Positions 8,285 through 16,931 of a stretch of 64,000 nucleotides of DNA are shown here, piece by piece; position 1 is the first letter of the stretch, and every line of letters begins with the position of its first letter. The notes under the pieces are model-generated. The model was not told the DNA's origin and did no database searches. It worked only from the letters and a program-made list of their open reading frames with translations. The translations under genes and the position numbers were made by a program. Source of the DNA: Fodinicurvata sp. EGI_FJ10296 (GTDB lineage: Bacteria > Pseudomonadota > Alphaproteobacteria > DSM-16000 > Inquilinaceae); the NCBI RefSeq assembly GCF_040712075.1, contig NZ_JBFCVL010000012.1:1-64000 (forward strand). The letters are read 5' to 3'.

Positions 8285-8321
8285 TGCCGACCTCAGGTAT
8301 GCTAATCGTTGACGGTCGGCA
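8285..8321. promoter_or_regulatory. Inverted repeat before the GntR gene
   Basis: TGCCGACC (8285-8292) and GGTCGGCA (8314-8321) are perfectly complementary and 21 bases apart. They lie between the end of the M20-type gene and the GntR start. This could be a weak terminator stem or a two-part operator for the regulator's own promoter. It does not resemble the TGGATACAAT motif. Confidence 0.35.
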
Positions 8322-8353
8322 CGAACGGAAAGATATCGGTAGGCATCTCAATC

Positions 8354-9070
8354 ATGAAGATATTCGCGACGGCCCAGCACCAGGCTTACGAGTTCCTGAG
8401 GGATCGGATCATCCTCGGCGAATACCCGGGCGGCATGCGCCTCAAGCCGGAGCACATTGCCGAGACCATGGGACTGAGCCGGATGCCGGTGCGCGAGGCG
8501 CTGCGCCAATTGGACAGCGAGGGGCTGGTCACGATCCACCCCAACCGCGGCGCCAGCGTGACGCTGCTGACCGCTGACGACATTCTGGAATTCTTCGAAA
8601 TGCGGGCGGCGCTGGAAGGCGTGGCCGTACGTCTGGCGACCCCGAACATCGGCGACGACGGGTTGCACGATCTCGACCACTATCTGGAAAAGATGCGCCG
8701 TTCGGAAAACGATCACCTCGTGTGGATCGACCGTCACGACGAATTTCACGAGTTCCTGTGCGGATGGAGCCGGCGGCCCCGCCTTTGCGCGGAAATCAAG
8801 CGATTGCGCATCACCATCGTGCCGTATCTCAGGCTCTACACTGCGCATTTTCAGGAACGGGAAATTCCCGGTTACGAGCACGAGGTCATACTCGACGCCA
8901 TACGGCAGGGTGACCCCGATGTCGCCGAGGATTGCATGCGCAAACACGTCATGGCCAATGCCCACAACATTGCCCATTGCCTGAGCGATGCGCGCAATGT
9001 CATTCCCGCGGCCGGTTCCTCCGCGGACTCAAAACCCGGCAGCGGCCCGGCGGGCGCCCTGTCAAGATGA
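8354..9070 (+). CDS. GntR-family regulator, FCD (FadR) subfamily
   Basis: A 238-residue transcription regulator. The winged helix covers about residues 5-75 with the diagnostic block IILGEYPGGMRLKPEHIAE, then GLSRMPVREALRQLDSEGL. The carboxyl FCD domain starts at FFEMRAALEGVAVRLA, and metal or ligand His residues follow (HDEFHEFL, HEVILDAI, HVMANAHNIAH). FCD regulators usually sense small organic acids and repress neighbouring catabolic operons. I chose the ATG at 8354; a TTG 45 bases earlier is possible but lies inside the inverted repeat. It is the obvious candidate to bind the four TGGATACAAT-type palindromes. Confidence 0.88.
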   Translation: MKIFATAQHQAYEFLRDRIILGEYPGGMRLKPEHIAETMGLSRMPVREALRQLDSEGLVTIHPNRGASVTLLTADDILEFFEMRAALEGVAVRLATPNIGDDGLHDLDHYLEKMRRSENDHLVWIDRHDEFHEFLCGWSRRPRLCAEIKRLRITIVPYLRLYTAHFQEREIPGYEHEVILDAIRQGDPDVAEDCMRKHVMANAHNIAHCLSDARNVIPAAGSSADSKPGSGPAGALSR

Positions 9071-9194
9071 CCGGAGTCTCGCCTGCCGTCCCGACATCAC
9101 GCGCCTGCTCCCGGGAACACATGTATGGATTGCGCGCCACGGTGGATCGTGCAACATATGTTAGGGTGGGTTAGGCAATCAAATGTGAAAATGC

Positions 9195-10952
9195 ATGGCG
9201 CGTCTGACAGATCTTGTTGTGATTGGTGCGGGCTGGGCAGGGCTTTATGCAGCGAAATATGCCCGGGCTGCGGGTCTCTCGGTGCAAATCCTTGAAAAGC
9301 GCGAGGCTCCGGGCGGCGTGTGGAATTACAGCGACGATCCCCGGACGATCACTGTCATGCGCAACACCGTGTCCTCGTCGTCGCGCCATGTAACCGAAGC
9401 CTCCGATTTCGCCATGAGCCCCGAGGCGGGGAACCTGTTCCGCCACGACGATGCTTTGGCCTATCTGCACTCTTACGCTGACGCATTTGGACTGACGCCG
9501 TTCATCGAAACGGGGGTGCATGTGGCACGCGCCCACAAAACCAACGGTGAATGGCGTGTGGAGGCTGCCGACGGCCGCGTGTTCCGGGCTCATCGCATTG
9601 CCGTTTGCACCGGTGTTCACCAGCGCAAACGCCCCATCACCGGCCCTGCGGCCGACTTCACCGGCCAGATCATCCATGCCGGGGATATCAAGCATCCTGC
9701 CGACCTGCAGATCGGCCAAGACGATCATGTCATCGTCTATGGCGGCGGTGAAACCGCATCCGACATCGTGAATGACCTGGCAAACCAGACCGGCGCAAGG
9801 GTGACATGGGCCATCAGGGGCGGGCAGCACTTTTTTCGCAAGGTACCGCTGCGGCACGGCCAGAAAGCGGGGGAATACGACCGCCACGACATCGCGCTGG
9901 ACGAATATTCTTCCGCCGTGGTGGGCATCTTCAGCCCACCCGAACGCGGCAAGCCCGGGATGCGCTATCGCTGCAATCTTGCGTCATCAGGTAGCGTGCT
10001 TTCCTATCAGGGCCACGGCGTGGCGGAATGGTGCAACGACATTCCGTGGTTCAAGCAATTCTTCAACAAGAACGCCCATGCGCTGGACCATGTGTGGAAC
10101 GGGCGGGTTACGCCCGCTCGCGCCATTACCGCGTGCGAGGGCGACATCGTGGCGTTCGAGGATGGCCGCACGGCGCGGGCCACCCATGTCATCTGCTGTT
10201 TCGGGTACATGTCCGACGTCTCGTTTCTGCCGGAAAACATCCGTGAGGTTCCGTCAAACAAGCTCTTCAAGCTGGTGTTTCATCCTGACGATCCGTCGGT
10301 CTCATTTTTCGGGCTTGCGCGGCCCACGATCCTTTCGCTGCCCTACATGATCGAATTGCAGTGCATGTATGCGCAGAAGGTCTGGTCCGGCGACTTGCCC
10401 CTTCCGGACAGGGAGGCACGCTGGTCCGAAGCCGAAGCGGAAGCCGCCGAAATGGATGCCACGTTCGGGCATGCGCGGTCCAATCGGAACGTCACCTGCC
10501 CGTTTCTCTATACCCGGAACATGCTTCGCCTCCTCGGTGGGGCGCGCCACGAGGCTCACCTTCTTTTCCGTCACTTCCCTCCGCTTCGCGACTGGCGTGG
10601 TTTCTCGCGCGTCATCCGTTTGCCTCTGACACCCCTGCTGCTGCGGTCGTTGCTGGGCGGCGCGGGCGCGGCTGAACGCGAACGCATGGACAGGATCGTC
10701 TCCCTGATGCCGTTCGGATACAAGCGGCGGGCCAATACATCCCTGCCGCGCTATGTCCTGACCTATGCTGTTGTATTGGGGATTCCGCGTCTGCTGGCGC
10801 TCGACCGTCTTTTCGACTGGTTCGCGCGGCGGCGCATCGCCCGCGACGGACGGGCGATCGGATTGCGCGATACGGTCGCCGTTGCGTGTCGCGCGGACCA
10901 GCCGGCAGGTGAAGACGGCGCCGCGCCAACCAGACCCCGCAAAGCTGCGTGA
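9195..10952 (+). CDS. Flavin-containing monooxygenase-like protein
   Basis: A 585-residue flavoprotein. Residues 6-30 form the FAD fold (DLVVIGAGWAGLYAAKYARA), followed by the GG-motif EAPGGVWNY. A second Rossmann motif for NADPH, VIVYGGGETASDIV, is near 180. The FMO fingerprint FxGxxxHxxxF/Y is present only in part (DFTGQIIHAGDIK). Compared with ordinary FMOs (about 450-500 residues) it carries an extra carboxyl part (about 440-585) with hydrophobic, Arg-bordered segments, which may attach to the membrane. Its last bases overlap a possible GTG start of the glycosyltransferase gene, so the two should be made together. Substrate unknown. No clear ribosome site precedes the ATG. Confidence 0.8.
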   Translation: MARLTDLVVIGAGWAGLYAAKYARAAGLSVQILEKREAPGGVWNYSDDPRTITVMRNTVSSSSRHVTEASDFAMSPEAGNLFRHDDALAYLHSYADAFGLTPFIETGVHVARAHKTNGEWRVEAADGRVFRAHRIAVCTGVHQRKRPITGPAADFTGQIIHAGDIKHPADLQIGQDDHVIVYGGGETASDIVNDLANQTGARVTWAIRGGQHFFRKVPLRHGQKAGEYDRHDIALDEYSSAVVGIFSPPERGKPGMRYRCNLASSGSVLSYQGHGVAEWCNDIPWFKQFFNKNAHALDHVWNGRVTPARAITACEGDIVAFEDGRTARATHVICCFGYMSDVSFLPENIREVPSNKLFKLVFHPDDPSVSFFGLARPTILSLPYMIELQCMYAQKVWSGDLPLPDREARWSEAEAEAAEMDATFGHARSNRNVTCPFLYTRNMLRLLGGARHEAHLLFRHFPPLRDWRGFSRVIRLPLTPLLLRSLLGGAGAAERERMDRIVSLMPFGYKRRANTSLPRYVLTYAVVLGIPRLLALDRLFDWFARRRIARDGRAIGLRDTVAVACRADQPAGEDGAAPTRPRKAA

Positions 10953-11014
10953 ATGTCCGCTTCTTGCCGTTCCGAACCGACCTTGGCCGTGTCTCTGGCG
11001 AGGCAGGCGACCGA

Positions 11015-12043
11015 GTGAAACGGATTCTGTTTGTCACCGATGCATGGCACCCACAGGTGAACGGCGTCGTTCGGACGCTGGAGCATACGATTGCCGCGCT
11101 GGCGGACAAATCGGTAGCCGCAGATGTTCTGAGCCCGCAAGGCTTTTCCAGCGTGCCTTGCCCCACCTATCCCGACATCCGGCTGTCGGTGACGACCAGT
11201 GGGACGCTGGACCGGATCATCACCGAGTCTGCTTCCGACCACGTCCACATCGCTACCGAGGGGCCTCTGGGGCTTTTGGCCGCCGCGGCGCTGCGTCGAC
11301 GCGGGCGCAGCTATACCAGCAGCTATCACACCCGGTTTCCCGAATACATCGCCGCCCGCCTGCCCGTCCCGAAAGGGCCGGTCTACGCTTGGCTGCGGCG
11401 GTTTCACAATCGCGGCGCCGGCTGCATGGTGGCAACCGAAACGCTGCGCCGCGACCTTGCGGCGCGCGGGTTCCGCAATCTGATGCTTTGGCCGCGTGGC
11501 GTGGATACCGGACTGTTCCGGCCCATGCCGGATCGCGGCATCTTCCACGGTCTGGCTCGTCCGATATGGCTGAACACCGGGCGTGTCGCGGTGGAAAAGA
11601 ACCTGCCGGCCTTTCTGGATCTCGATCTGCCGGGCACCAAGGTGGTCGTGGGTGATGGGCCGCAACTGGTGCGCTTGCGGCGGAACTATCCGGCAGTGCA
11701 TTTCACCGGCGCGAAATCGGGCGGCGATCTGGCCCACTGCTATGCCGATGCGGATGTGTTCGTGTTCCCCTCGCGCACCGACACCTTCGGCCTGGTCCTG
11801 CTCGAGGCGCAAGCCGCCGGTTTGCCGGTGGCAGCCTATCCCGTGATGGGGCCTCTCGATGTGGTGACGCAGTGGCAGACGGGCGTCTTGTCGGAAAACC
11901 TCCGCACCGCCGCGCTGGCCGCGCTTGAATTGCCACGTGCCGGCCGCCGGTCCACGGCCGAAGGCCGATCCTGGGCCGCCTGCACCGAGTTCTTTCTGAA
12001 CAACCTCTCAGTCGCCGAACCCCAGTCGGTGATCGCTGCCTAA
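11015..12043 (+). CDS. GT4-family glycosyltransferase (SqdX/PimB-like)
   Basis: A 342-residue GT-B fold enzyme. The amino end KRILFVTDAWHPQVNGVVRT is typical of GT4 enzymes that glycosylate diacylglycerol or other lipids. It is followed by the HIATEGPLG and YTSSYHTRFPEY blocks. The donor-binding half has RVAVEKNL and the nucleotide-sugar motif FVFPSRTDTFGLVLLEAQAAGLPV (E-x7-E type). The GTG at 11015 gives the family's usual amino end; a GTG at 10949, overlapping the monooxygenase stop, would add 22 residues. It converges on the radical SAM gene with a 4-base overlap of the ends. Sugar and acceptor cannot be told; a glycolipid is the likeliest product. Confidence 0.8.
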   Translation: MKRILFVTDAWHPQVNGVVRTLEHTIAALADKSVAADVLSPQGFSSVPCPTYPDIRLSVTTSGTLDRIITESASDHVHIATEGPLGLLAAAALRRRGRSYTSSYHTRFPEYIAARLPVPKGPVYAWLRRFHNRGAGCMVATETLRRDLAARGFRNLMLWPRGVDTGLFRPMPDRGIFHGLARPIWLNTGRVAVEKNLPAFLDLDLPGTKVVVGDGPQLVRLRRNYPAVHFTGAKSGGDLAHCYADADVFVFPSRTDTFGLVLLEAQAAGLPVAAYPVMGPLDVVTQWQTGVLSENLRTAALAALELPRAGRRSTAEGRSWAACTEFFLNNLSVAEPQSVIAA

Positions 12044-13566
12044 CCCACGCGATCGGGCTGCGCACGGGCCTGCTCGAACGCATCGGTCAGCCTGCCTTGT
12101 CCGTCCGTCACGGCGAGCGGTTCGAAATCGGCGGCAAAACGGTCTGGCATGCGGATCAAGGGGCGATAGGCCAATCGTCGAGCGTCGGTCGTAGCCGAAT
12201 AGGTCAGACGCGGCTCCTGCCACGTCTGGCGCATCTGTGCAGGGCTACCCAACCCGATCCTCGGCCCGAAGCGATGCAAGGGCCGCACCACGGAAAGGGC
12301 CGTCAGTTCGGCGGGCAGCGCCTTTCGCCAGTGCCATGCATGGCGCATCACATGGCGCATCAAGGCGAGCTTTCGGCCCCGCATCCGGAGCATGTCGCGC
12401 AGGAACGCTTTAACCTGCCCGACCGGTTCCCGGGGCCATTCCACCAACTTCTGACCGTCCATATCGCTGAGCAACACGCCCGGCATCATCCGTCCCGCAG
12501 ATATCGACGTGTCGAAATAGGGCGTCCCGACGATCGGAATCGTCAGCGACAGCAGCCCCGGCATCGGCATCCTGTGATCGCGGATCAGACCATCGATCTG
12601 CGCATCCACCTCGGCCATGGTCTGCTGGGCAAAATCCACGATCAAACCGTAGTCGAACTGGATCCCGTGTTCTGCGCAGGCCTGTGCCAGCGACAGGGGA
12701 TCCGACGCAAGGCTCTGTTTCTTGTTGAATGTCTTCAGCACCTCCGGGTCGAGCGACTCCACCCCGGAGAACAGACCCAGACAGCCGTTCTCGGCCACAA
12801 GTTTCAGGTTGTCGGGGCGTTTGAAGAAGTCCCCGGTCACCAACGCCGCCCAACCCCGGAACTGGCCGGCGCGCCAGCGATCGCCCAGCAGCTTGACCCG
12901 GTGTTCAAAGCCCTTGCGGTTGCTGCCGAAGAAATTGTTGTCCAGGACCATCACACCCTTGACCCGGCCCATCGCGTCCATCTGCCGGGTAATAGAGTCG
13001 TCCGAGTGCGCGAGATAAGGGCGGCTTTCACCTGTCAACGAGCAGAAGGAACAGGCAAAATTGCAGTTCGTCGTCGTTTCGACGAATCCCAGCCCCATTT
13101 TCGGGCCCGTCATGTCAAAGCGCGGCGCCCCCGCCGGGTCGACGGCGTCCTTGCCCAGCAAGTCTTGGATGACCTGGGCGATCTGTTCCGCGTCGCCCAT
13201 GCAGACATGATCGAAGACTGTCTTGCAGATACCCGGCAAGGCCCGTGGAATCGGACCGCCAATGACCGTTACAGCCTTTGGATTGCCGCAACGGAAATAC
13301 GCGGCCAACTGCCGCGCACGATCAAACGACGCGGTCAGCCCGGTAAAGACGACCATATCCGGCCATGAAAACAGCCGCCTGTCGACGAAGGCGCCGTGAA
13401 AAGCCTCGTCCCAGACCCGCACCTCGCAGATCTGGCGGTTGAAGTGCCCCGCCAGAAAATAGGGCGCCATGGCGCGCGGCACGAACAGCCGGGTTGGCGT
13501 TGCCATGCGCCAGGGGTCGAAATAGGCGTTGATGACAAGCACCCGATGTTTCGCGCCGTCGTTCAT
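12040..13566 (-). CDS. Radical SAM protein with amino-terminal B12-binding-like domain
   Basis: A 508-residue protein. Residues about 8-150 form an alpha/beta domain like the cobalamin-binding fold of class B radical SAM enzymes, though I see no DxHxxG cobalamin motif. The iron-sulfur motif CNFACSFC (near 170) is the CX3CX2C signature, and SLTGESRPY and GGPIPRALP are also typical. The carboxyl 130 residues are rich in Arg and His and unfamiliar. ATG at 13564-13566 has AAGAGG eight bases upstream. It faces the glycosyltransferase and is divergent from the CPBP fusion gene. It might modify a lipid or small molecule, but nothing in the sequence decides this. Confidence 0.8.
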   Translation of the reverse strand: MNDGAKHRVLVINAYFDPWRMATPTRLFVPRAMAPYFLAGHFNRQICEVRVWDEAFHGAFVDRRLFSWPDMVVFTGLTASFDRARQLAAYFRCGNPKAVTVIGGPIPRALPGICKTVFDHVCMGDAEQIAQVIQDLLGKDAVDPAGAPRFDMTGPKMGLGFVETTTNCNFACSFCSLTGESRPYLAHSDDSITRQMDAMGRVKGVMVLDNNFFGSNRKGFEHRVKLLGDRWRAGQFRGWAALVTGDFFKRPDNLKLVAENGCLGLFSGVESLDPEVLKTFNKKQSLASDPLSLAQACAEHGIQFDYGLIVDFAQQTMAEVDAQIDGLIRDHRMPMPGLLSLTIPIVGTPYFDTSISAGRMMPGVLLSDMDGQKLVEWPREPVGQVKAFLRDMLRMRGRKLALMRHVMRHAWHWRKALPAELTALSVVRPLHRFGPRIGLGSPAQMRQTWQEPRLTYSATTDARRLAYRPLIRMPDRFAADFEPLAVTDGQGRLTDAFEQARAQPDRVG

Positions 13567-13759
13567 CGGTACACCTCTTGACGTTGCTTTCGAGGCGAGA
13601 GCGTAATCGCATCGGTCGGCAATTGCCAATTCAGCGCGGCGTAAACGTACCGGTTGCACGCGATCGCAGCAGTTGCGAGAGGCGAATTTTGTTGTTGGTT
13701 CATTGTTTCAAAGTGCATCAGCGGGCAGAGTGTCGGCGCAATTCGACGGGAACCCAACG

Positions 13760-14851
13760 ATGAACCAAAGCTTGCGCGACCACCTGTTGACGAATCCTGC
13801 CATTCGCACCCTGGAAGCCGGGGCGCTGGACGCAGTCGCGGGTGTGTCGGAACAATCTGATGTTGCCGCAGGCGACATCATACTGCACGAGGGCGAGCGC
13901 AGCAGCGATCTGGTTCTTCTGATGTCCGGCACGGCGCAGGCGTTTCGCAATGACCCCGATGGCAGCGGTGACGTTGAACTGAGTGTGATCGACGCGGGCG
14001 ACTGCATCGGAGAAATTGCCTATCTCGATGCCGGACCAAGGTCAGCTTCGGTCAGGGCGCGCACGCCCTGTTCGATCATTCGCATCCATATGGATCGCGT
14101 GGATGACCGCGTCGTTGTCAACGAACTCAAGGCGGCACTGGCAACCGTTGCGGTCAAACGCGTCCGCAAGCTTAGCGACGAAATGCTGGAGAGCATGCGG
14201 GCGAAACTTGAAGCCCGCGCATTGCAAAATCAGTTTGGCCATTTTCTGATCTTCACCATCGCAATCTTCGTCATCTCCACATCGATTTTTTATCTCGTGG
14301 CCGAAGATTACGTGGAAGATGTCTATGATCCCGGATTTTCCTGGCAGGCCGTGCTCCTGCTCGCGATTCCCTGCCTCCTTATCATCCGATTTCTGAAGAT
14401 CCCGCTTGCCCAGATGGGCATCAAGCGCGAAGGCCTCTGGCGCTCGGTCTGGCAATCGCTCGTTTTCTGCGCGGTTCTGTCGTCTCCGGCGATCATCTAC
14501 ATGCTGTTCTTTCGCGCCCCGCCCGGGCCGGAGGACCGTCCGGTCCAGATCACGACACTGTTCCTGATCCAGTATTTTCTGCACACCGTCATCCAGGAGA
14601 TCGGCGCACGTGGCCTCATTCAGGGTCTCTTCGTCAAGTTTTTCAACGATACCAAGGGACATCGGGCCGTTCTGCTGGCCAGCACGATCTTTGCCAGTCT
14701 GCACGTGGCATTCGGCCTGGACGCCGTCGTGCTGACCTTCTTCGCAAGTATCGTTTTCGGCTATGTATACCACTATCAGAAGAACCTGGCAGGCGTGGTG
14801 ATCATGCACTACTGGTTCGGCGTGCTGGCAGCTCTTTTGGTCGCGCTCTGA
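13760..14851 (+). CDS. Cyclic-nucleotide-binding domain fused to a CPBP (CAAX/Abi-type) membrane protease
   Basis: A 363-residue fusion. Residues about 10-125 form a cNMP-binding beta-roll (DVAAGDIILHEGERSSDLVLLMSG, then GDCIGEIAYLDAGPRSASVRA; the phosphate cassette GEIAYLDAGPRSAS is good). A linker helix follows, then 6-7 membrane segments (from about 162). The CPBP motifs are HTVIQEIGARGLIQG (near 277), FASLHVAFG (near 314) and MHYWFGVLAA (near 349). The family's first motif is EExxxR; here it is QEIGAR, so the first Glu is Gln, while FxxxH and the last His are kept. Second-messenger control of a membrane protease, or of a protease-derived non-enzyme, is the likely role. ATG at 13760 follows GGGAA. 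Confidence 0.82.
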   Translation: MNQSLRDHLLTNPAIRTLEAGALDAVAGVSEQSDVAAGDIILHEGERSSDLVLLMSGTAQAFRNDPDGSGDVELSVIDAGDCIGEIAYLDAGPRSASVRARTPCSIIRIHMDRVDDRVVVNELKAALATVAVKRVRKLSDEMLESMRAKLEARALQNQFGHFLIFTIAIFVISTSIFYLVAEDYVEDVYDPGFSWQAVLLLAIPCLLIIRFLKIPLAQMGIKREGLWRSVWQSLVFCAVLSSPAIIYMLFFRAPPGPEDRPVQITTLFLIQYFLHTVIQEIGARGLIQGLFVKFFNDTKGHRAVLLASTIFASLHVAFGLDAVVLTFFASIVFGYVYHYQKNLAGVVIMHYWFGVLAALLVAL

Positions 14852-14889
14852 GGGCGGCCATGCCCCGGCCACCCTGATCGCCCCCGACA

Positions 14890-15177
14890 CTGATCAGGCA
14901 ACTGTGTTTGTTGAGCCGAAATCGAATAGACAGGAAGCATGCAGCGCTATCCGGGGCAGGAAAAGGTGGTCCGGGGCGCTTTCCACCTTCTCCAATTCCC
15001 GTGCGCAGCGCGGCGCGAAGTGACGCGCTGCAGACCCGGGATCGGGTGCCGTGGCTCTCGGCGGACGAAACGCGGGCCGGGCTCTCGCGGAACGTGTAGG
15101 CCCCGGACAGCACTTCGTGCTTCCGGGGATGAGATAGGGGGCGGATGCTGAGGCAATAAACACAGTTGCCGGATCAG
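14890..15177. mobile_element. MITE-like element, complete copy 2 of the dispersed repeat
   Basis: A 288-base non-coding element bounded by 24-base inverted repeats, 14890-14913 (CTGATCAGGCAACTGTGTTT...) and 15154-15177, which differ at only two positions. Inside is a strong hairpin (15101-15128, CCCCGGACAGCAC...GTGCTTCCGGGG). Copy 1 at 19-262 shares ends and interior in opposite orientation. There is no transposase, so it would have to be moved in trans. No clear target-site duplication is visible. It fills most of the 395-base gap between the CPBP fusion gene and the ABC permease. Confidence 0.65.
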
Positions 15178-15246
15178 CAAAGCAACATTTCATGTTGCAT
15201 CGCATCCGGGGCAGGGAAATTCCTGGCCGTGCTGCCCCCCAGATCT

Positions 15247-16026
15247 TTAGCCCCCGGTGGCGAAGTTGTTCTCGCTGCGGGTCGCCCAGCCGGTCATGCG
15301 CCGTTCTATCAACGAGAAGATCACATACATTCCGATGCCCATGGCGCTGATCACAAACAGCCCGGCGAAGACCAGAGGCACGCGGAAGCTGGAACTGGCG
15401 ATCAACATCAAATGGCCGATCCCGGAACTGCCGGCGATGGTCTCGGCGATGACGGCGCCGACAAACGCCAGGGTTATCGCAATCTTGAGCGAGGCAAAGA
15501 AATAAGGCAGCGAGCGCGGAATACCGACCTTCAGCATGATGTCGAGCTTTCCCGCGCCCAGTGACCGGAGGACGTCTTTCAATTCGGGCTCGATCGTGGC
15601 CAAACCCGTCGCGACATTGACCACGATCGGGAAGAACGAGATCGAAAATGCGGTCAGGATCGATGGCGTGGGACCGATACCGAACCAAACGACCAGAATC
15701 GGAACGATCGCTACTTTGGGAATGCTGTTAAAGGCAATCAGCAACGGGTAAATCGCATGATACAGGGTCGCCGACGCGCCGACGGCAATGCCCAGCGCCA
15801 TGCCGAATGCGACGGCCAAAGCAAACCCGATTGCCGTGGTGTAGAGCGTGATCAGCGAATGGTGCCAGAGCGGGCCCCAGTTTTCCCACATCGCACCCAT
15901 GGCATCACTCGGCGCCGGCAGAATGAAGGTGTCGATATCGAAGACCCGGCAGGTCAGTTCCCAGAGACCGAAGAACAGGATCGTGGCGATCCAGGGTGCA
16001 AGTGTTTGTTGGGTTTGGTCGTTCAT
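15247..16026 (-). CDS. ABC transporter permease (SsuC/TauC/ThiX-like)
   Basis: A 259-residue inner-membrane subunit with about six membrane segments and the BPD permease loop that contacts the ATPase (EPELKDVLRSLGAGKLDIMLKVGIP, the EAA motif, near 150-175). The family moves nitrate, taurine, sulfonates or pyrimidine precursors with NMT1-type binding proteins. Last gene of the order binding protein, ATPase, permease. Its start overlaps the ATPase stop by 4 bases (16023-16026). Confidence 0.9.
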   Translation of the reverse strand: MNDQTQQTLAPWIATILFFGLWELTCRVFDIDTFILPAPSDAMGAMWENWGPLWHHSLITLYTTAIGFALAVAFGMALGIAVGASATLYHAIYPLLIAFNSIPKVAIVPILVVWFGIGPTPSILTAFSISFFPIVVNVATGLATIEPELKDVLRSLGAGKLDIMLKVGIPRSLPYFFASLKIAITLAFVGAVIAETIAGSSGIGHLMLIASSSFRVPLVFAGLFVISAMGIGMYVIFSLIERRMTGWATRSENNFATGG

Positions 16027-16811
16027 GCCACCTGCCTTCCATGCTGGATCTTGTTGCGCATTTCGTGAACCAGATCGACCATTTCCGGCCGGAACAGATC
16101 CTCAAGATCGCGCGGTCGCCCCAGCGGAACCTCCCAGTCCTCGATGATTCGTCCAGGCCGCGCGGACATGATGGCGACACGATTGGCCAGATAAGCCGCT
16201 TCCCTCAGGTCATGGGTGATCAGCATGACCGTACACTCCCGATCCAGGTAAAGCGTTTGCAAAACGTTCCACAATTCTTCGCGGGTGAAGGCATCCAGAG
16301 CGCCGAACGGCTCGTCCAGCAGCAGCAATTCCGGTTCATGGATCAAGGCGCGGCAAAGCTGCGTGCGCTGCTGCATGCCGCCGGAAAGCTGCCAGGGAAA
16401 TCTGTCGCCAAATCCTTCCAGGCCGACGGTGGCGAGAAGTTTCTCAGCCTTGGCCCGGTTCCGATCGTAGTCGCGACGAAAGCTGCTGCGGTGCGGCCTT
16501 ACGATTTCAAGCGGCAGCAGAACATTGTCGATAGCCGTCCGCCAGGGCAGCAGGGTTGCATTCTGAAAGGCCATGCCGACGATCTTGACCGGCTTGGTGA
16601 TGGTTTCCCCATTGACGACCACCCGGCCGCCGGTGGGCGGCATCAGACCCGAAACGAGCTTGAGCAGAGAAGATTTCCCGCAGCCGCTGGGCCCGACGAT
16701 GGCGACGAACTCGCCCTTCTTGATCGTCAGATCGAGGGATTCCACGGCGACTGTCCTTTGCCCGCCATTGCCATAGGCCAGGGCGACGTCTTCCAGTTGT
16801 ACGAAGCTCAA
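16023..16811 (-). CDS. ABC transporter ATPase (SsuB/TauB-like)
   Basis: A 262-residue ATPase with Walker A GPSGCGKSS (near 40), Q-loop MAFQNATLLPW (near 83), signature LSGGMQQR (near 143), Walker B ELLLLDEPFGALD (near 163) and switch His in MLITHDLREA (near 199). It energises uptake of the ligand of the NMT1-type protein encoded upstream. Overlaps the permease start (ATGA). Confidence 0.93.
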   Translation of the reverse strand: MSFVQLEDVALAYGNGGQRTVAVESLDLTIKKGEFVAIVGPSGCGKSSLLKLVSGLMPPTGGRVVVNGETITKPVKIVGMAFQNATLLPWRTAIDNVLLPLEIVRPHRSSFRRDYDRNRAKAEKLLATVGLEGFGDRFPWQLSGGMQQRTQLCRALIHEPELLLLDEPFGALDAFTREELWNVLQTLYLDRECTVMLITHDLREAAYLANRVAIMSARPGRIIEDWEVPLGRPRDLEDLFRPEMVDLVHEMRNKIQHGRQVA

Positions 16812-16848
16812 TTGATCCCCGCCTGTCTTGATTGATCTATAATGGAAA

Positions 16849-16877
16849 CCGCCGGCCGCGGACGAAGCGGCCGGCGG
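16849..16877. terminator. Hairpin between binding-protein gene and ABC ATPase gene
   Basis: CCGCCGGCCGC (16849-16859) pairs perfectly with GCGGCCGGCGG (16867-16877) around a 7-base loop. Read on the minus strand, only a short TTT follows. It lies 55 bases after the binding-protein stop and before the ATPase gene, so it is more likely a partial terminator or mRNA-stabilising stem than a full stop. Confidence 0.6.
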
Positions 16878-16931
16878 CGATCACAGTGGAACCGGCCGGC
16901 ACGGGGCCGACCCCGATTTCACGACGGATCG

